Positions 38,459 to 46,980 of a stretch of 64,000 nt of DNA are shown here, piece by piece (positions within the stretch are counted from its first letter, which is position 1; every line of letters starts with the position of its first letter). A program made the translations under genes and the position numbers. The notes under the pieces were generated by a model that was not told the DNA's origin, did not search any database, and worked only from the letters and a program-made list of their open reading frames with translations. The DNA lies in NCBI RefSeq assembly GCF_021129215.1, contig NZ_JAJOLP010000001.1:1860001-1924000 (forward strand). Reading direction: 5' to 3'. The DNA comes from Agromyces sp. S2-1-8 (GTDB taxonomy: Bacteria; Actinomycetota; Actinomycetes; Actinomycetales; Microbacteriaceae).

Positions 38459-38488
38459 GAGCGGATGCCTCCACCGAGGCATCCGCTC
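38459..38488 (-). terminator. Strong hairpin terminator after the CoA-binding protein gene
   Basis: GAGCGGATGCCTC and GAGGCATCCGCTC form a perfect 13-bp stem with a 4-nt loop. It begins 13 bp beyond the stop of the minus-strand gene ending at 38501. It contains the GGATGCC word that recurs through the window. Confidence 0.7.
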
Positions 38489-38500
38489 GACGGGAGCACG

Positions 38501-39115
38501 TCAGCGCACGGTCTTGCGCGACGTGATCTGACCCGTGTCGAATCCGAGCAGGTGGAGGCCTCCGTGGAAGCGGGCGTGCTCCACCTTGATGCAGCGGTCC
38601 ATGACGACGGTGAGCCCCTGCTCCTCGCCGTAGTACGCGGCCTCCTCGTTCCAGATGCCGAGCTGCACCCAGATGGTCTTCGCACCGGCCGCGACGACCT
38701 CGTCGACGACCTTCGGGATGTCGCTGCCCCGGCGGAACACGACGACGACGTCGGGCACCTCGGGCAGGTCCGTGAGGCTCGCGTACGCCGGCTGGCCGAG
38801 GATCTCGGTCTCCATCGGGTTCACGAAGTAGAGGCGGTAGTCGCTCGACTGCTGCAGGTACGTGCCCACGAAGTAGCTCGAGCGCTGCGGCTTCGGCGAG
38901 GCGCCGACGATCGCGACCGACTTCGCCGCGTCGAGGATGCGCAGGCGAGCCTTCGCGTCGGGACCCGTCCACGTGCGCTGCGAGCGCAGCAGCTTCGCGA
39001 GCGGCGAGTCGGCGGGCAGGTCGCAGCTCAGGCCGTTGACGAGGCGCACGGTCTCGAGCTCGGCCGCCGCCGAGGCATCCGTCTGCGTCGCCTGCCCGGT
39101 GATGGTGTCGGTCAT
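38501..39115 (-). CDS. CoA-binding protein (YccU-like)
   Basis: The 204-residue protein contains a CoA-binding Rossmann domain from about residue 60: KSVAIVGASPKPQRSSYFVG, YFVNPMETEILGQPAYASL and IWVQLGIWNEEAAYY. That is the YccU/succinyl-CoA ligase-like nucleotide fold. An N-terminal extension of about 55 residues is less conserved. The reaction is unknown. The start overlaps the stop of the sulfhydrylase gene (ATGA), so the two are translationally coupled, a link seen in many actinobacteria. Confidence 0.85.
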   Translation of the reverse strand: MTDTITGQATQTDASAAAELETVRLVNGLSCDLPADSPLAKLLRSQRTWTGPDAKARLRILDAAKSVAIVGASPKPQRSSYFVGTYLQQSSDYRLYFVNPMETEILGQPAYASLTDLPEVPDVVVVFRRGSDIPKVVDEVVAAGAKTIWVQLGIWNEEAAYYGEEQGLTVVMDRCIKVEHARFHGGLHLLGFDTGQITSRKTVR

Positions 39116-40407
39116 CGCGTGCCTCCTGTCGCGGCGGCGAGCGCCTGGTCGAGATCGTAGATGATGTCGTCGACGTCCTCGATGCCGATCGAGAGCCGCA
39201 CGACGCCGGGCAGCACGCCCGCGTCGACGAGCTGCTGCTCGGTGAGCTGGGCGTGCGTGGTCGACGCCGGGTGGATGATGAGCGTCTTCGCGTCGCCGAT
39301 GTTCGCGAGGTGCGACGCGAGGTTCACGTTCTCGATGAGCGCCTGGCCCACCTGCCGGCCGCCCTTCACCTCGAAGCTGAACACCGAGCCGGGGCCCTGC
39401 GGCAGGTACTTCTTCGCGCGGTCGTGGTGCGGGTGGCCCTCGAGGCCCGCCCAGAACACGCGCTCGACCCGCGGGTCCTCGGCGAGCCACCGGGCGACGG
39501 CGCGGGCATTGTCGACGTGCGCCTGGATGCGGTACGGCAACGTCTCGACGCCCTGCGCGAGGAGGAACGCCGAGTGCGGCGCGAGCGTCGGGCCGATGTC
39601 GCGCAGCTGCTCGGCGCGGAGGCGCGTCAAGAAGGCGTACTCGCCGAAGTTGCCCGACCACTCGAGGCCGCCGTAGCTCGGCACCGGCTGGCCGAACAGC
39701 GGGAACTTCTCCGAGTGCCAGTGGAACCGGCCTGACTCGACCACGACGCCGCCGAGGGTCGTGCCGTGCCCGCCGAGGAACTTGGTCGCCGAGTGGGTGA
39801 CGATGTCGGCGCCCCATTCGATCGGGCGGTTGAGGTACGGGGTCGCGATCGTCGAGTCGACGATGAACGGGATGCCGTGGGCGTGGGCGACGTCGGCGAG
39901 CGCCTCGAGGTCGGCGATCTCGCCCGAGGGGTTCGCGATCGTCTCGACGAAGAGGGCCTTCGTGTTCTCGCGGATGGCCGCGGCGTAGTCGTCGGCGTCG
40001 GAACCGGCGACGAAGGTCGTCTCGATGCCGAAGCGGCGCAGCGTCACGTCGAGTTGGGTGATCGAGCCGCCGTAGAGCTGCGCGGAGGCGACGATGTGGT
40101 CGCCGGCTCCCGCGAGCGATGCGAAGGTGATGTACTGCGCGGCGAGTCCGGAGGCGGTCGCGACGGCGCCCAGGCCGCCCTCGAGGCTCGCGATGCGCTC
40201 CTCGAAGCTCGCGACCGTCGGGTTCGCGAGGCGTGAGTAGATGTTGCCGTACTTCTGGAGGGCGAACCGTGCCGCGGCGTCGGCGGTGTCGTCGAAGACG
40301 AACGCACTCGTCTGGTAGATCGGCAGCGCGCGGGCGCCCGTCACCTGGTCGGGGATGTTGCCCGCGTGGATGGCGCGGGTCTTGAAGCCGTATTCGCGGT
40401 CTGCCAT
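39112..40407 (-). CDS. metY: O-acetylhomoserine sulfhydrylase
   Basis: The 431-residue enzyme belongs to the Cys/Met-metabolism PLP family and has the length of O-acetylhomoserine (thiol)-lyases. The PLP lysine is Lys209 in THSATKFLGGHG. Other landmarks are LPIYQTSAFVFDD, YGNIYSRLANPTV near residues 53-65 and the late SLGDAKT-like NIGDAKTLIIHPAST. It makes homocysteine from O-acetylhomoserine and sulfide. ATG 40407 is 7 bp after TAGCGT (40415-40420, minus strand). I saw no SAM riboswitch in the short upstream region; a small hairpin with GGATGC arms lies at 40467-40483. Confidence 0.9.
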   Translation of the reverse strand: MADREYGFKTRAIHAGNIPDQVTGARALPIYQTSAFVFDDTADAAARFALQKYGNIYSRLANPTVASFEERIASLEGGLGAVATASGLAAQYITFASLAGAGDHIVASAQLYGGSITQLDVTLRRFGIETTFVAGSDADDYAAAIRENTKALFVETIANPSGEIADLEALADVAHAHGIPFIVDSTIATPYLNRPIEWGADIVTHSATKFLGGHGTTLGGVVVESGRFHWHSEKFPLFGQPVPSYGGLEWSGNFGEYAFLTRLRAEQLRDIGPTLAPHSAFLLAQGVETLPYRIQAHVDNARAVARWLAEDPRVERVFWAGLEGHPHHDRAKKYLPQGPGSVFSFEVKGGRQVGQALIENVNLASHLANIGDAKTLIIHPASTTHAQLTEQQLVDAGVLPGVVRLSIGIEDVDDIIYDLDQALAAATGGTR

Positions 40408-40586
40408 GCCGAGAACGCTACGCGCACCCGGCGTCGGCCTCGCGCCCGCGGCGTAACCTACGGCAACGGATGCCTCGCATCCGCCCCGTGCACCCGTCGG
40501 CGGAGGGGGTCGGTCGGGACAGGGTGCACAGGGGTTGATCAGGCCGGTTCGCTATCCTGTGATCAGGTCGCCCACCCCGGCGGCCA

Positions 40587-40625
40587 CCGGACGAGGGCAC
40601 CCAGTACCCGGACACGACGACTGGC
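40587..40625 (+). promoter_or_regulatory. Guanidine-III riboswitch (ykkC-III) controlling gdx
   Basis: The conserved core CCGGACGAGG (40587-40596) is followed after seven bases by GTACCCGG (40604-40611), as in the published Thermobifida guanidine-III aptamer. The flanking pairing strand is also kept in altered sequence: CCAGT at 40601-40605 can pair with ACTGG at 40620-40624. It lies 46 bp upstream of the guanidinium exporter gene, the family's usual target. Binding of guanidinium should raise expression. Confidence 0.85.
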
Positions 40626-40670
40626 ACGCGACATCCTTCTCGATGTCGATCTGGTCGGGAGTGAACAGTC

Positions 40671-41000
40671 ATGGCATGGGTCATCCTCATCGTCTCGGGC
40701 GTGCTCGAAGCCGTCTGGGCCACCGCACTCGGCAAGAGCGAGGGCTTCACGAAGCTCTGGCCGAGCGTGATCTTCTTCGGCGCCCTCGCCCTCTCCATGG
40801 GCGGGCTCGCGTGGGCCATGCGAGACATCTCGACCGGTACCGCCTACGCGGTCTGGGTCGGCATCGGCGCGGCACTCACGGTCGTCTGGGCGATGATCAC
40901 GGGCGATTCGGATGTCTCGTGGCTGAAGCTCGCCCTCATCGCCGGCCTCGTCGGCTGCGTCATCGGGCTCAAGTTCGTCGACGGCGGCGCCGGCCACTAG
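40671..41000 (+). CDS. gdx: Guanidinium exporter of the SMR family (Gdx/SugE)
   Basis: The 109-residue protein has four helices and the small multidrug resistance fold. The essential Glu13 is in GVLEAVWATALG, and the Gdx-type signature GTAYAVWVGIGAALT is in helix 3. Gdx proteins exchange guanidinium for protons as an antiparallel dimer. A guanidine-III riboswitch directly upstream makes the substrate assignment stronger than sequence alone. It converges with a small membrane protein gene 15 bp away. Confidence 0.92.
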   Translation: MAWVILIVSGVLEAVWATALGKSEGFTKLWPSVIFFGALALSMGGLAWAMRDISTGTAYAVWVGIGAALTVVWAMITGDSDVSWLKLALIAGLVGCVIGLKFVDGGAGH

Positions 41001-41015
41001 CGATGCGCCGGGTGC

Positions 41016-41393
41016 TCACGCCTCCTGGGCCGGGTGCCAGGCGAGCGCGACCCAGATGAGGAGCGCGTTGAACCCGAAGCCCACGACGATGAGCACGTTG
41101 TCGTAGAGGCCCTTGTAGGGCAGCGCTGCGAGGTTGAACAGCACGAGCGCGGCCGAGACGATGACGGTGATCCACTTGAGCGGGGTCGCCGGCACCATGA
41201 GCGAGATCGTGATCATCGCGATCGGCACGAGCATGATGAGTGCGGCCAGCACCCACATCCAGCTCGCGGCCGCCCTGTCGCCGATCCTGCCCGGCTCGGC
41301 ATCACCGGCGAAGATGCGCAGCACGTCGCCGAGCAGGTAGACCAGCATGAGCGAGGTCCAGCCGCCGGCGAGGATGACACGGGTCGGGTCCAT
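41016..41393 (-). CDS. Four-helix membrane protein, DUF6326-like
   Basis: The product of about 125 residues has four hydrophobic helices with VYLLGDVLRIFAGD after the first one, which recalls the DUF6326 group; this assignment is tentative. ATG 41393 was chosen over an upstream TTG at 41399 that overlaps the preceding stop. It follows the alcohol dehydrogenase gene by 2 bp, so the two are surely co-transcribed and should respond to the same TetR-type control. Confidence 0.65.
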   Translation of the reverse strand: MDPTRVILAGGWTSLMLVYLLGDVLRIFAGDAEPGRIGDRAAASWMWVLAALIMLVPIAMITISLMVPATPLKWITVIVSAALVLFNLAALPYKGLYDNVLIVVGFGFNALLIWVALAWHPAQEA

Positions 41394-41395
41394 GG

Positions 41396-42445
41396 TCAAG
41401 CCGCCGCCTCGGCCGACCCGGCCGCCGCGCCCGCGCCCGCGGCCTCCTGCGGATGCAGCACGAGGTTGCCGACCTTGCGGCCCGAGTCGACGCGGGCGTG
41501 CGCCTCGGCGAGGCGGTCGAGCGGCATCGTCTCGTCGATGACGACCCGCAGTGCGTCCGCCTCGACGAGGTCGAGCAGGGTCGAGAAGTCCTCGGGTCGC
41601 TCGGGTGAGGTGCCCGTCTTCACCGGACCGTGGGCGGTGATCATCTCGCCGAGGCTCGCGACGGCGAGCAGCAGTCGCCCGCCCTCGGCGAGGAGCGGTC
41701 GCCCGGTCGCCGGGCTCAGCACGCCCACCGTGTCGAACACGACGTCGAAGCGCTCGCCGCGTGACTCGAGCGACTCGAGCGGCGTCGCGCGGTAGTCGAC
41801 GACCCGGTCGGCGCCGAGCGCGGTGACCAGTTCGGCGTTCGGTGCGCTCGTGACGGCCGTGACCCTCGCCCCGAAGTGCTTCGCGAGTTGCACGGCGTTC
41901 GTGCCGACCGCGCCCGAGGCTCCGACGACGAGCACGTGCTCGCCCGGCCGCACCGCGGCCTTGTCGCGCAGGTAGTGCAGCGCCGTCGCGCCGCCGAACA
42001 GCACCCCGGCCGCGTCGTCGAACGACACCCCGTCGGGGATGCGCGCGAGCCGCGAGGCGGGGACCGCGACGAGTTCGGCGTGCGCGCCCATGCGCGCGCC
42101 CGTCATGCCGCAGACGCGGTCGCCGACGGCGAACCCGGATGCCGCTGAGGCGATGCCGCCCGCGTGCGGGGCGCCGCCCGTGGCATCACCACCGATCGTC
42201 TCGACGACCCCGGCGAAGACCACGCCGAGCACCCTGGCGCGCGGGCCGTTCACCCCGAGTGCGAGCCTGCCCGGCAGGGCGAAGCCGCGCGGGAACCGGG
42301 CGCCGCGGATGCGGGCGTCGCCCGAGTTGACGGTCGCCGCCATGACGCGCACGAGCGCCTCGCCGCGGCCCGCGACGGGATCGGGCACCGTGTCGACCCG
42401 TACGACCGACGGCGGACCGTACCGATCGACCACTCCTGCACGCAT
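41396..42445 (-). CDS. NAD(P)-dependent quinone oxidoreductase-like alcohol dehydrogenase (MDR family)
   Basis: The 349-residue protein is a medium-chain dehydrogenase/reductase. The N-terminal GroES-like domain has VNSGDARIRG, LGVVFAGVVE and FAVGDRVCG. The Rossmann domain has VLVVGASGAVGTNAVQLAKHFGARVTAVTS near residues 170-195. Zinc ligands are not evident, so it belongs to the zinc-free quinone-oxidoreductase side of the family. It is divergent from a TetR-type regulator, with two palindromic operators in the gap, so it is probably the repressor's target. Confidence 0.85.
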   Translation of the reverse strand: MRAGVVDRYGPPSVVRVDTVPDPVAGRGEALVRVMAATVNSGDARIRGARFPRGFALPGRLALGVNGPRARVLGVVFAGVVETIGGDATGGAPHAGGIASAASGFAVGDRVCGMTGARMGAHAELVAVPASRLARIPDGVSFDDAAGVLFGGATALHYLRDKAAVRPGEHVLVVGASGAVGTNAVQLAKHFGARVTAVTSAPNAELVTALGADRVVDYRATPLESLESRGERFDVVFDTVGVLSPATGRPLLAEGGRLLLAVASLGEMITAHGPVKTGTSPERPEDFSTLLDLVEADALRVVIDETMPLDRLAEAHARVDSGRKVGNLVLHPQEAAGAGAAAGSAEAAA

Positions 42446-42453
42446 GTTGCTCC

Positions 42454-42467
42454 CTTACACCTGTAAG
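42454..42467. promoter_or_regulatory. Palindromic operator 1 for the TetR-type regulator
   Basis: CTTACACCTGTAAG is a 6-2-6 perfect inverted repeat. It lies 9 bp from the dehydrogenase start and shares the CTTAC...GTAAG arms with the second site, 36 bp away centre to centre. Confidence 0.7.
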
Positions 42468-42488
42468 TCCCTGTGTCGATCACGATAG

Positions 42489-42504
42489 CCTTACAGTCGT
42501 AAGG
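42489..42504. promoter_or_regulatory. Palindromic operator 2 for the TetR-type regulator
   Basis: CCTTACAGTCGTAAGG has 6-bp arms around four bases. It overlaps a TAGCCT hexamer (42486-42491) that could be the regulator's own -10, which fits autorepression. Confidence 0.7.
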
Positions 42505-42534
42505 ATGCAAGCATCGCCCGAGAATGGAGTCGGC

Positions 42535-43185
42535 ATGGCCCAGCGCACCCCGCTCAGCCGCGAGCGCATCATCGCCGCCGCGATGCAGGTCGCCGACGGC
42601 GGCGGCCTCGCGGCCGTCAGCATGCGCAGCGTCGGCAAGGCACTCGGCGCCGAGGCGATGTCGCTCTACCACCACGTCTCCGGCAAGGAGGAACTCCTCG
42701 ATCTCCTCGCCGACGCGGCGTTCGACGAGATTCCGCTGCTCGAGATCGGCACGCCGTGGCGCGCCGCGATGACCGCCCGCGCCGACACCATGCGCGCCGT
42801 GCTCAAGAAGCACTCCTGGGCGCTCGGCCTCCTCGAGTCGCGGTCGGATCCCGGACCGGCCGTCATGCGGCACCACGACCGCGTGCTCGGAGTGCTGCGG
42901 CGCGACGGCTTCGACCTCGCGCTCGCCGCACACGCCTACTCGGTGCTCGACGCCTACATCTACGGCTTCGTGCTCACCGAGCTCAACCTGCCGTTCACTC
43001 CCGACGTCGGCGCCGACGCCTTCGCCGAAGGGCTCGAACTGCCCGCCGACGAGTACCCGTACCTCGCCGAGATGCTCGAGCAGATGGTCCTCGGGCACGA
43101 CTACGACTTCGGCGACGAGTTCGGCTACGGCCTCGACCTCGTGCTCGACCAGCTCGAGCTGCGGCTCGCGGCTCAGCAGGCCTGA
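42535..43185 (+). CDS. TetR/AcrR family transcriptional regulator (TetR_C type)
   Basis: The 216-residue protein has an N-terminal helix-turn-helix: LSRERIIAAAMQVADGGGLAAVSMRSVGKALGAEAMSLYHHVSGKEELLDLLAD. The C-terminal domain, with LKKHSWALGLLESRSDPGPAVMRHHDRVLGVLR, matches the tetracycline-repressor C-terminal family. ATG 42535 has GGAG 5 bp upstream and gives the usual N-terminus; the in-frame ATG at 42505 abuts operator 2. It probably represses itself and the divergent dehydrogenase gene; the inducer is unknown. Confidence 0.87.
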   Translation: MAQRTPLSRERIIAAAMQVADGGGLAAVSMRSVGKALGAEAMSLYHHVSGKEELLDLLADAAFDEIPLLEIGTPWRAAMTARADTMRAVLKKHSWALGLLESRSDPGPAVMRHHDRVLGVLRRDGFDLALAAHAYSVLDAYIYGFVLTELNLPFTPDVGADAFAEGLELPADEYPYLAEMLEQMVLGHDYDFGDEFGYGLDLVLDQLELRLAAQQA

Positions 43186-43191
43186 GTTCGC

Positions 43192-44796
43192 TCAGCCCCA
43201 GCTCGGCAGCCAGAAGTGCAGCTGCCGCACGATGGGCGTGAGCGGTATCCCCGTCCAGATCGGCAGGAAGAACGCCGACACGGCGATCACGACGACGAGG
43301 TAGACCCCGACCGTCCAGAGCCCTCCCTGCCGGCGCCAGCGCGGGTCGGTCGGCCTGCCCGCGACGATGCCGATGACGTAGACGAGCGCGAGCACGAGGA
43401 AGGGCTCGAACGCGATCGAGTAGAACTGGAACACCGTGCGGTTCAGGTACATGAGCCACGGCAGGTAGCCGGCGGCGAGACCGACGAGGATCGCGGCCGC
43501 CTGCCACTCGCGGTACCGTGCGAAGCGGTAGACGAGGTAGAACGCGGCGAGCGCCGCCGCCCACCAGATGAGCGGGTTGCCGACCTCGATGATCGACGAG
43601 ACCTGCCCGTTCGCGTCGTCGTAGTACATGTTGGTCGGTCGGATCATGAAGAGCCACGTCAACGGATTCGACTGCCAGGGGTGCTCGCTGTGCACGCCGA
43701 CGTGGTACTGGTAGGCCGAGGAATGGTAGTGCCAGAGGCTCTGCAGCGCCTTCGGCACCCAGGCGAGCGCGCCGGTCCACGCGTTGCCCTCCTCGTCGGC
43801 CCAGTGCCGGTAGTAGCCGCCGTCGGTCGTGAGCCAGCCGGTCCACGACGCGAAGTAGACGACCATTGCGACCGGCACGAGCAGCACGAACGTGACGGGC
43901 GCCTGCTTGAGCAGCGCCGCGCTCGCCCAGAACGGTACGCCAGCACGGCGGCGGGCGAGGGCGTCGACGACCACCAGGTAGACGCCGAAGGCCGCGAGGA
44001 ACCAGAGTCCCGACCACTTCACCGCCGTCGCGGCCCCGAACGCGGCGCCCGCGGCGACGACCCATGGCCTCGCCCACAGCGCGGGGCCGAAATGCGGATC
44101 CCGACCGGCGCCCCACTCGGCCGCCAGCCGGCGGTCGAGCGCCCGCTCCGCATGCTCGCGATCGATCAGGACGAACCAGAACCCGAGCAGGCAGAAGAGC
44201 ATGACCCAGTTGTCGAGCAGCGCGACGCGCGACATCACGATCGCGTTGCCGTCGATCGCGAAGAGGAGGCCTGCGACCACCGCGAGCGAGGTCGAGGCGA
44301 AGAGCCGCCGCGCCACCATCGTCAGGAGGAAGACCGCGATCGTGCCGGCCAGCGCCGTCGTCGCGCGCCACCAGAACGCGTCGCCCGCGCCGAACGCGGC
44401 CATGCCGAGCCCGATGAGCCACTTGCCGAGCGGCGGATGCACGACGTACGCGGGGTCGTCGAGGTAGACGTTCGGGTCGCCGCGGGCGAAATCGGCGTCG
44501 GCGCCGTCGGGCCAGCTCGACTCGTAGCCGTTGTGCCAGAGGGTCCAGGCGTCCTTCACGTAGTAGGTCTCGTCGAAGACGATCTGGTGCGGGTGGCCGA
44601 GCCCCCAGAAGCGCAGCACTGCGGCGACGAGCGTGACGAGGAGGGGGCCGCCCCACGTCCAGAGTGCGCGACGACGCGGCGTCGCGGTCGCGGCGGCCCA
44701 CCACTCGTCGAGCCGCGATCCACGCGGCTCGACGACGGCCTCGTCGGCGTCGTCGAGTCGGGACCCCTGGGGTTCCACCGTCTCGTCGACACTCAT
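43192..44796 (-). CDS. Dolichyl/polyprenyl-phosphate-mannose--protein mannosyltransferase
   Basis: The 534-residue membrane protein is an actinobacterial PMT: about 11 helices with the catalytic Asp75-Glu76 pair in VFDETYYVKD and VVHPPLGKWLIGLG in the first external loops. The C-terminal PMT_C region contains HPWQSNPLTW and WYLPIWTGIPL-like residues. It adds mannose to Ser/Thr of exported proteins at the outer face of the membrane. The N-terminus repeats a short module (EPQGSRLDD and EPRGSRLDE). ATG 44796 lies 7 bp after TAGGGT (44804-44809, minus strand). It is divergent from rsmI, a gene order common in this family of bacteria. Confidence 0.92.
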   Translation of the reverse strand: MSVDETVEPQGSRLDDADEAVVEPRGSRLDEWWAAATATPRRRALWTWGGPLLVTLVAAVLRFWGLGHPHQIVFDETYYVKDAWTLWHNGYESSWPDGADADFARGDPNVYLDDPAYVVHPPLGKWLIGLGMAAFGAGDAFWWRATTALAGTIAVFLLTMVARRLFASTSLAVVAGLLFAIDGNAIVMSRVALLDNWVMLFCLLGFWFVLIDREHAERALDRRLAAEWGAGRDPHFGPALWARPWVVAAGAAFGAATAVKWSGLWFLAAFGVYLVVVDALARRRAGVPFWASAALLKQAPVTFVLLVPVAMVVYFASWTGWLTTDGGYYRHWADEEGNAWTGALAWVPKALQSLWHYHSSAYQYHVGVHSEHPWQSNPLTWLFMIRPTNMYYDDANGQVSSIIEVGNPLIWWAAALAAFYLVYRFARYREWQAAAILVGLAAGYLPWLMYLNRTVFQFYSIAFEPFLVLALVYVIGIVAGRPTDPRWRRQGGLWTVGVYLVVVIAVSAFFLPIWTGIPLTPIVRQLHFWLPSWG

Positions 44797-44825
44797 GCGC
44801 CCAACCCTAGGACAGACTGGAACCC

Positions 44826-45650
44826 ATGATCATCCTCGCGGCGACCCCCATCGGCAATCTCGGCGATGCGTCGACGCGACTGCGCGAGGCGCTCGGGACG
44901 GCGACCGTGATCGCCTCGGAGGACACCCGCGTGACCCAGCGCCTGCTCGCGGCGCTCGGCATCGACAACCGGCCGCGCCTCATCGCCCTGCACGAGCACA
45001 ACGAGCGGCAGAAGGCGGCCGAACTCGTGGAGCTCGCCCGCGACGACGATCTCCTCGTGCTGAGCGACGCCGGTATGCCGACCGTCTCCGACCCCGGCTT
45101 CCCGCTCGTGGCCGCGGCCGCCGCCGCCGGTGTCGTCGTCACGGTGATCCCCGGGCCTTCGGCCGTGGTCACGGCACTCGCCGTCTCGGGGCTGCCCACC
45201 GATCGGTTCGCGTTCGAGGGCTTCCTGCCCCGCAAGGCCGGCGAGCGCGGCCGCCGGCTCGCGGAGCTCGCGGGCGACCGGCGCACACTCGTCTTCTTCG
45301 AGGGCCCGTCGCGGGTCGCCGCGAGCCTCGAAGCGCTCGCGGAGGCCTTCGGAGCCGACCGGCCGGCGGCCGTGTGCCGAGAACTCACGAAGCTCCATGA
45401 GGAGGTGCGCCGCGGCCCGCTCGGCGAGCTCGCGGCCTGGGCGGCCGACGGCGTGCGCGGCGAGATCGTCATCGTCGTCGGGGGAGCGGGCGACGTCGTG
45501 GTCGACGCCGATGCCGCGCTCGAACGGGTGCTCGGCCTCGCGGCATCGGGCACCCGACTGAAGGACGCCGCCTCGCTCGTCGCCGCTGAGACCGGCCTCG
45601 GCAAGCGCGAGCTCTACGAGGCCGCGCTCGCGAGCCGCGACGGGCGCTGA
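44826..45650 (+). CDS. rsmI: 16S rRNA (cytidine(1402)-2'-O)-methyltransferase
   Basis: The 274-residue protein is a tetrapyrrole-methylase-fold enzyme of usual RsmI length. It has ATPIGNLGD at residues 6-14, SEDTR at 31-35, SDAGMPTVSDPGFPLV near 80-95 and FYEGPSR-like FFEGPSRVAASL. It methylates C1402 of 16S rRNA in the decoding centre. A CAGACT hexamer lies 7 bp before the ATG, opposite to the promoter of the divergent mannosyltransferase gene. Confidence 0.93.
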   Translation: MIILAATPIGNLGDASTRLREALGTATVIASEDTRVTQRLLAALGIDNRPRLIALHEHNERQKAAELVELARDDDLLVLSDAGMPTVSDPGFPLVAAAAAAGVVVTVIPGPSAVVTALAVSGLPTDRFAFEGFLPRKAGERGRRLAELAGDRRTLVFFEGPSRVAASLEALAEAFGADRPAAVCRELTKLHEEVRRGPLGELAAWAADGVRGEIVIVVGGAGDVVVDADAALERVLGLAASGTRLKDAASLVAAETGLGKRELYEAALASRDGR

Positions 45651-45760
45651 ACCGCGCGCCGCAGCCGCCGTCGCAGCTCGCTCACCCCGCGCGCAACCCC
45701 TGTCGGTCGGCCCCCGATTGGGGGACAATGGAACCGTTCGCACGATCCAGGAGGTGCGAG

Positions 45761-46900
45761 ATGGCAACCAGAGACGAGTCGCGGGCCTTCACGGCCCGGG
45801 CGGTGCGATACGCCGAGTTCGGCGGCCCCGAGGTGCTGCACGTCGACGAGGTGCCGATGCCGGTGCCCGGCGACGGCGAGGTGCTCGTCGAGGTCTTCGC
45901 CGCGGGGCTCAACCCCGCCGAGAGCGCGACGAGGCGCGGCGAGCACGACGGCCAGGGCCCGATCGCCCTCCCGGCGATGCAGGGGCGCGACCTTGCCGGG
46001 GTGGTCATCGCGACCGGCCCCGACGTCGGGCGGTTCGGCCGCGGCGACGAGGTCATGGGTTTCGTCGAGCGCGGCGCGCAGGCCACGCACGTCGCGGTAC
46101 CCGAGCGCCAGCTGCTGCCGAAGCCGGCCGGGCTATCGTGGGAGGTCGCCGGTTCGCTCTACGTCGCCGGCACGACCGCATGGAACGCCGTCGAGGGCCT
46201 CGCCCTCGGCCCCGACGACACGGTCGTCGTCACCGCCGCCGCCGGCGGGGTGGGCTGCCTCGCCGTGCAGTTCGCACGGATGCGCGGCGCGACCGTCATC
46301 GGCACGACGACCCAGGAGCGCTTCGACTTCCTGCGGCAGTTCGGCGTGATCCCCACGCGATACGGACCGGGGCTCGCCGAGCGGGTGCGGGCGATCGTCG
46401 AGGAGACCGAGCATGCGCGACCCGTGAGCGCCTTCCTCGACTTCCTCGGCGGCGAGACCGACGCCGCCGCCGAGCTCGGGGTGGCGAGTTCCCGCACGCT
46501 GACCGTGCTCGACCACGAGGCGGTCGAAGCCGACGATGCGGTCGCGGCGGGCACGGGCGACGTCGTCGCGATGGGGCGGGTGGCCGCGCTCGTCGCGGCC
46601 CGCCGGGTGCGATTGCCGATCGCCGACGTGTTCGGGCTCGACGGCATCGTCGACGCGTACCGGGCGCTCGACCGGCGCGACGCGCCGGGCAAGATCGTGC
46701 TCGGCCTCAGGGTGGTCGACTATCCGGGCCAGAAGGTGCGCGAACCCGCGATCAAGGAGCAGGACGTCACCCTCGGCGTGCCGACCCCGCACGCCCACAT
46801 GGAGGTGACCGAGGCGATCCCGCCCGCGATCGGCGACGGCAGCGTGCGGCGCCGTCACCGCGAGGAGCACGAGCGGGAGCAGGCGGCGGCGGCCGAGTAG
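45761..46900 (+). CDS. Zinc-binding-type dehydrogenase / quinone oxidoreductase (MDR family)
   Basis: The 379-residue protein has the medium-chain dehydrogenase layout: GroES-like domain with PGDGEVLVEVFAAGLNPAE and GRDLAGVVIATG, then the nucleotide domain with VVVTAAAGGVGCLAVQFARMRGATVIGT. No zinc-site cysteines stand at the usual places. The C-terminus has an extension of about 50 residues (from DYPGQKV), ending in a Glu/Arg-rich tail absent from most members. ATG 45761 has GGAGG 6 bp upstream. The substrate is unknown. Confidence 0.82.
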   Translation: MATRDESRAFTARAVRYAEFGGPEVLHVDEVPMPVPGDGEVLVEVFAAGLNPAESATRRGEHDGQGPIALPAMQGRDLAGVVIATGPDVGRFGRGDEVMGFVERGAQATHVAVPERQLLPKPAGLSWEVAGSLYVAGTTAWNAVEGLALGPDDTVVVTAAAGGVGCLAVQFARMRGATVIGTTTQERFDFLRQFGVIPTRYGPGLAERVRAIVEETEHARPVSAFLDFLGGETDAAAELGVASSRTLTVLDHEAVEADDAVAAGTGDVVAMGRVAALVAARRVRLPIADVFGLDGIVDAYRALDRRDAPGKIVLGLRVVDYPGQKVREPAIKEQDVTLGVPTPHAHMEVTEAIPPAIGDGSVRRRHREEHEREQAAAAE

Positions 46901-46980
46901 TGCGGGGGTTTCGCGATGCCTCCTCCTTCGCCGGTCGCCGCTCAACAGCGGAGGCGAGTAACGCAGACGTGGAGGCATCC

